Shown here piece after piece: positions 61,858-64,000 of a stretch of DNA of 64,000 nt (position 1 is its first letter; each line of letters begins with the position of its first letter). Source of the stretch: Methylobacillus arboreus (GTDB taxonomy: Bacteria; Pseudomonadota; Gammaproteobacteria; Burkholderiales; Methylophilaceae); the NCBI RefSeq assembly GCF_020532725.1, contig NZ_JAJAVC010000006.1:124001-188000 (forward strand), read 5' to 3'. Position numbers and translations under genes: made by a program. The notes beneath the pieces were generated by a model. It worked only from the letters and a program-made list of their open reading frames with translations. It made no database searches and had not been told where the DNA came from.

Positions 61858-63248
61858 TGCGCCAACTCCTTGGTCCTGGCCGCGACCTGCCCTATCGACC
61901 CTGCGCCCATCACGATCACCACATCATCGGCCTGGACCATGTCGATAATCGCCTGCGGCAACTCATTTGGCGTTTCCACGAACAAGGGCTCCACCTTGCC
62001 AGCCACACGGATCGCCCGCACCAGCGAGCGTCCATCGGCCGCAATAATTGGCGCTTCGCCTGCCGAATACACCTCTGTCAGCAACACCACATCGGCGCCA
62101 GACAGCACTTTGACGAAATCCTCGAAGCAATCCCGGGTGCGGGTGTAGCGGTGCGGCTGGAAGGCGAGCACCAGCCGACGGCCGGGAAAAGCATCGCGGG
62201 CGGCGGCAATCACGGCATTCATCTCAACAGGATGATGGCCATAGTCATCAATCAGGGTGAAGTGTCCTCCATTCTTGGTAGGCACCTCGCCGTACCGCTC
62301 AAACCGGCGTCCGACACCCTTGAACTCGGCTAATGCCTTGATGATGGCGCTGTCAGGCACATTCAGCTCGCTCGCGACTGCAATTGCCGCCAGGGCGTTG
62401 AGCACATAATGCCTGCCAGGCAGGTTGAGCGTGACGTCGAATGTCGTGGTTTCGCCATTGATACGGCTCACGGTGAAATGCATGCGCCCATTCTCGGCAC
62501 GCACATTGCTGGCACGAATGCGCGCGTCGTCGGAAAATCCGTAGGGCATGACCTGCTTGGAAATCTGCGGCAGAATGGTTCGAATATTCGGGTCATCAAT
62601 ACACACCACGGCCATGCCATAGAATGGCAAGCGTTGCAGGAATTCGACAAATGCGCCCTTGAGCCGCTCGAAGTCATGCCCATAGGTGTCCATATGGTCT
62701 GCATCGATATTGGTCACGACCGAGATGATGGGCGTGAGGTGCAGGAAGGAAGCGTCGGACTCATCGGCTTCCGCGACGATGTATTCACCGGTTCCCAGGC
62801 GTGCATTGCTGCCGGATGCTTCCAGGCGGCCGCCAATCACGAAGGTCGGGTCCATGCCCGCCTCGGCAAGAATGCTCGCAATCAGGCTGGTTGTGGTGGT
62901 CTTGCCATGCGTTCCGGCAATCGCAATGCCCTGGCGGAAGCGCATCAATTCGGCCAGCATCAGGGCACGCGGCACGATAGGCACGCTACGTTCACGCGCA
63001 GCCAGGACTTCCGGGTTGTTGTCCTTCACCGCGCTGGAGATGACCACGACATCCGCAGGGCCAAGATTCTCAGCGGCATGGCCTTGATACAGCCTGGCAC
63101 CAAAGCCAGCCAGCCTGCGCGTCGTCGCATTGTCGGCAAGATCGGAACCGCTAACGCTGAACCCAAGGTTGAGCAATACCTCGGCGATGCCGCTCATTCC
63201 TGAACCGCCGATGCCGACAAAATGTACGTGTTTTACCTTGTGTTTCAT
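61854..63248 (-). CDS. murC: UDP-N-acetylmuramate-L-alanine ligase
   Basis: Adds L-Ala to UDP-MurNAc. It is 464 aa. The N-terminal [20 protein letters not shown] binds the UDP sugar, the ATP motif is [13 protein letters not shown], and the C-terminal domain has [14 protein letters not shown]. It overlaps murG and murB by four bases each (ATGA). Confidence 0.98.
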   Translation of the reverse strand: MKHKVKHVHFVGIGGSGMSGIAEVLLNLGFSVSGSDLADNATTRRLAGFGARLYQGHAAENLGPADVVVISSAVKDNNPEVLAARERSVPIVPRALMLAELMRFRQGIAIAGTHGKTTTTSLIASILAEAGMDPTFVIGGRLEASGSNARLGTGEYIVAEADESDASFLHLTPIISVVTNIDADHMDTYGHDFERLKGAFVEFLQRLPFYGMAVVCIDDPNIRTILPQISKQVMPYGFSDDARIRASNVRAENGRMHFTVSRINGETTTFDVTLNLPGRHYVLNALAAIAVASELNVPDSAIIKALAEFKGVGRRFERYGEVPTKNGGHFTLIDDYGHHPVEMNAVIAAARDAFPGRRLVLAFQPHRYTRTRDCFEDFVKVLSGADVVLLTEVYSAGEAPIIAADGRSLVRAIRVAGKVEPLFVETPNELPQAIIDMVQADDVVIVMGAGSIGQVAARTKELAQ

Positions 63249-64000
63249 GGGTGATTCCCTCCCTGCACCGGCAGGGCAATACTTTCCAGTTCATGTGCAA
63301 TCGCATCGGTCGCCTTGGGCCTGCCCAGCTCCCGCGCAGCCTGGGCGATTGCCAGCAGGCGGGTGCGCGTCAATCCTTGCAGCAACCCAGCCAGCTTCTG
63401 CGGCGTCATCTCCTGCTGCGGCAAATGGATCGCAGCATTGTGTTCAGCCATCCAACGTGCGTTATCGCGCTGGTGCGACGTGGTCGATACCACCAAAGGC
63501 ACCAGGATGCTGGCGACCCCAGCCACGGCAAGCTCGCTCACCGTGATGGCACCCGCGCGGCAAACCAGCACATCGGCCCTGGCATAGGCACTGGCCATAT
63601 CGTCAATGAATGGCACGACATCAGCTTCCACACCGGCTTCGGCATATGCCTTGCGCAAGGACTCGATATGCTGGGCACCGGATTGGTGTGTGACGACGGG
63701 GCGCTGACCGGCTGGCAACAAAGCCAGTGCCTTGGGCAAGGTCGCATTCAATACCTGGGCACCCAGGCTGCCACCGACTACCAATACATTCAGCGGACCT
63801 GTGCGGTTGACAAAGCGCTGCTCCGGCGATGCAATCTCCACAATCTCGGTACGCACGGGGTTGCCCGTCACACGTGCCTTGAATGCCATCTCACCCAATG
63901 AGGCCTCGCCTCCCTCGAACCCGAACAACACACGCTTGGCATGCTTGACCAGGGCGCGATTGGACATCAGCAGCGCGGCATCGGCATTGACCAAAGCCAG
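63245..64000 (-). CDS. murG: UDP-N-acetylglucosamine transferase MurG, C-terminal part (cut by window edge)
   Basis: Makes lipid II by adding GlcNAc to lipid I. About 252 C-terminal residues are visible; the start lies beyond the right edge. [20 protein letters not shown] is the G loop of the GT-B fold; [20 protein letters not shown] then ASILVPL carries the donor-binding site. An internal ATG at 63994 is not the true start. Confidence 0.95.
   Translation of the reverse strand: MALVNADAALLMSNRALVKHAKRVLFGFEGGEASLGEMAFKARVTGNPVRTEIVEIASPEQRFVNRTGPLNVLVVGGSLGAQVLNATLPKALALLPAGQRPVVTHQSGAQHIESLRKAYAEAGVEADVVPFIDDMASAYARADVLVCRAGAITVSELAVAGVASILVPLVVSTTSHQRDNARWMAEHNAAIHLPQQEMTPQKLAGLLQGLTRTRLLAIAQAARELGRPKATDAIAHELESIALPVQGGNHP

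Overview
This window looks like chromosomal DNA of a betaproteobacterium, most likely a methylotroph of the family Methylophilaceae (Methylobacillus-like). That is inference from gene order and content: murJ-ribF-ileS opposite rpsT; rplU-rpmA-obgE-proB; secA beside an M23 peptidase and a DciA-type gene; argB-nucleotidase-slmA; and a division/cell-wall cluster read murG-murC-murB-ddl-ftsQ-ftsA-ftsZ-lpxC. One-carbon and sugar-phosphate genes (fhs, tkt, gap, pgk, pyk, fba) fit a ribulose-monophosphate lifestyle, but no diagnostic methylotrophy gene such as hps or mxaF lies in the window. No rRNA, tRNA, CRISPR array, prophage or intact insertion sequence was seen.

Layout. 1-4.7 kb: ileS (cut by the left edge), ribF and murJ, with rpsT divergent. 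4.8-6.4 kb: a small Cro/C1-type regulator divergent from two lipoprotein genes, the second with a FlgO-like domain. 6.5-11.1 kb: leftward series rplU-rpmA-obgE-proB-purE-purK, with a palindromic repeat between purE and purK. 11.3-17.4 kb: ispB, then a leftward three-gene export system (ABC/HlyD/TolC) whose nucleotide-binding domain has lost several catalytic motifs. 17.6-20.1 kb: pilD-coaE-zapD-yacG. 20.1-23.6 kb: argJ, an AAA ATPase, a Nudix-ThiE fusion and a small anchored protein. 23.6-24.9 kb: a tetR-doxX pair that looks inserted between the argJ and secA groups. 25-32.6 kb: secA, M23 peptidase, dciA, then TSUP-ABC-ABC and a diguanylate cyclase.

32.8-43.7 kb: ppa, a DUF1232 gene, purC, psiE and the sugar-phosphate genes. 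The tkt leader carries what looks like an intrinsic terminator just before the ribosome binding site. 43.7-51.2 kb: rsmE, then an unusual argA with an N-terminal helix-turn-helix domain, a PEP-CTERM surface protein behind two Fur-box-like sites, fhs, argB, a HAD nucleotidase and slmA. 51.3-64 kb: cca, an epimerase-like gene, a soluble lytic transglycosylase, and the division/cell-wall cluster, ending in murG cut by the right edge.

How the parts connect. argA, argB and argJ are three scattered steps of arginine synthesis. tkt-gap-pgk and pyk-fba run in one direction and cover lower glycolysis and part of the pentose-phosphate rearrangement. The mur/ddl/fts/lpxC cluster couples peptidoglycan precursor synthesis, septum formation and lipid A synthesis. 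The parts I consider least ordinary are the HTH-ArgA fusion, the tkt leader, the degenerate ABC exporter, the iron-box-controlled PEP-CTERM gene and the controller-like regulator with tandem operators.
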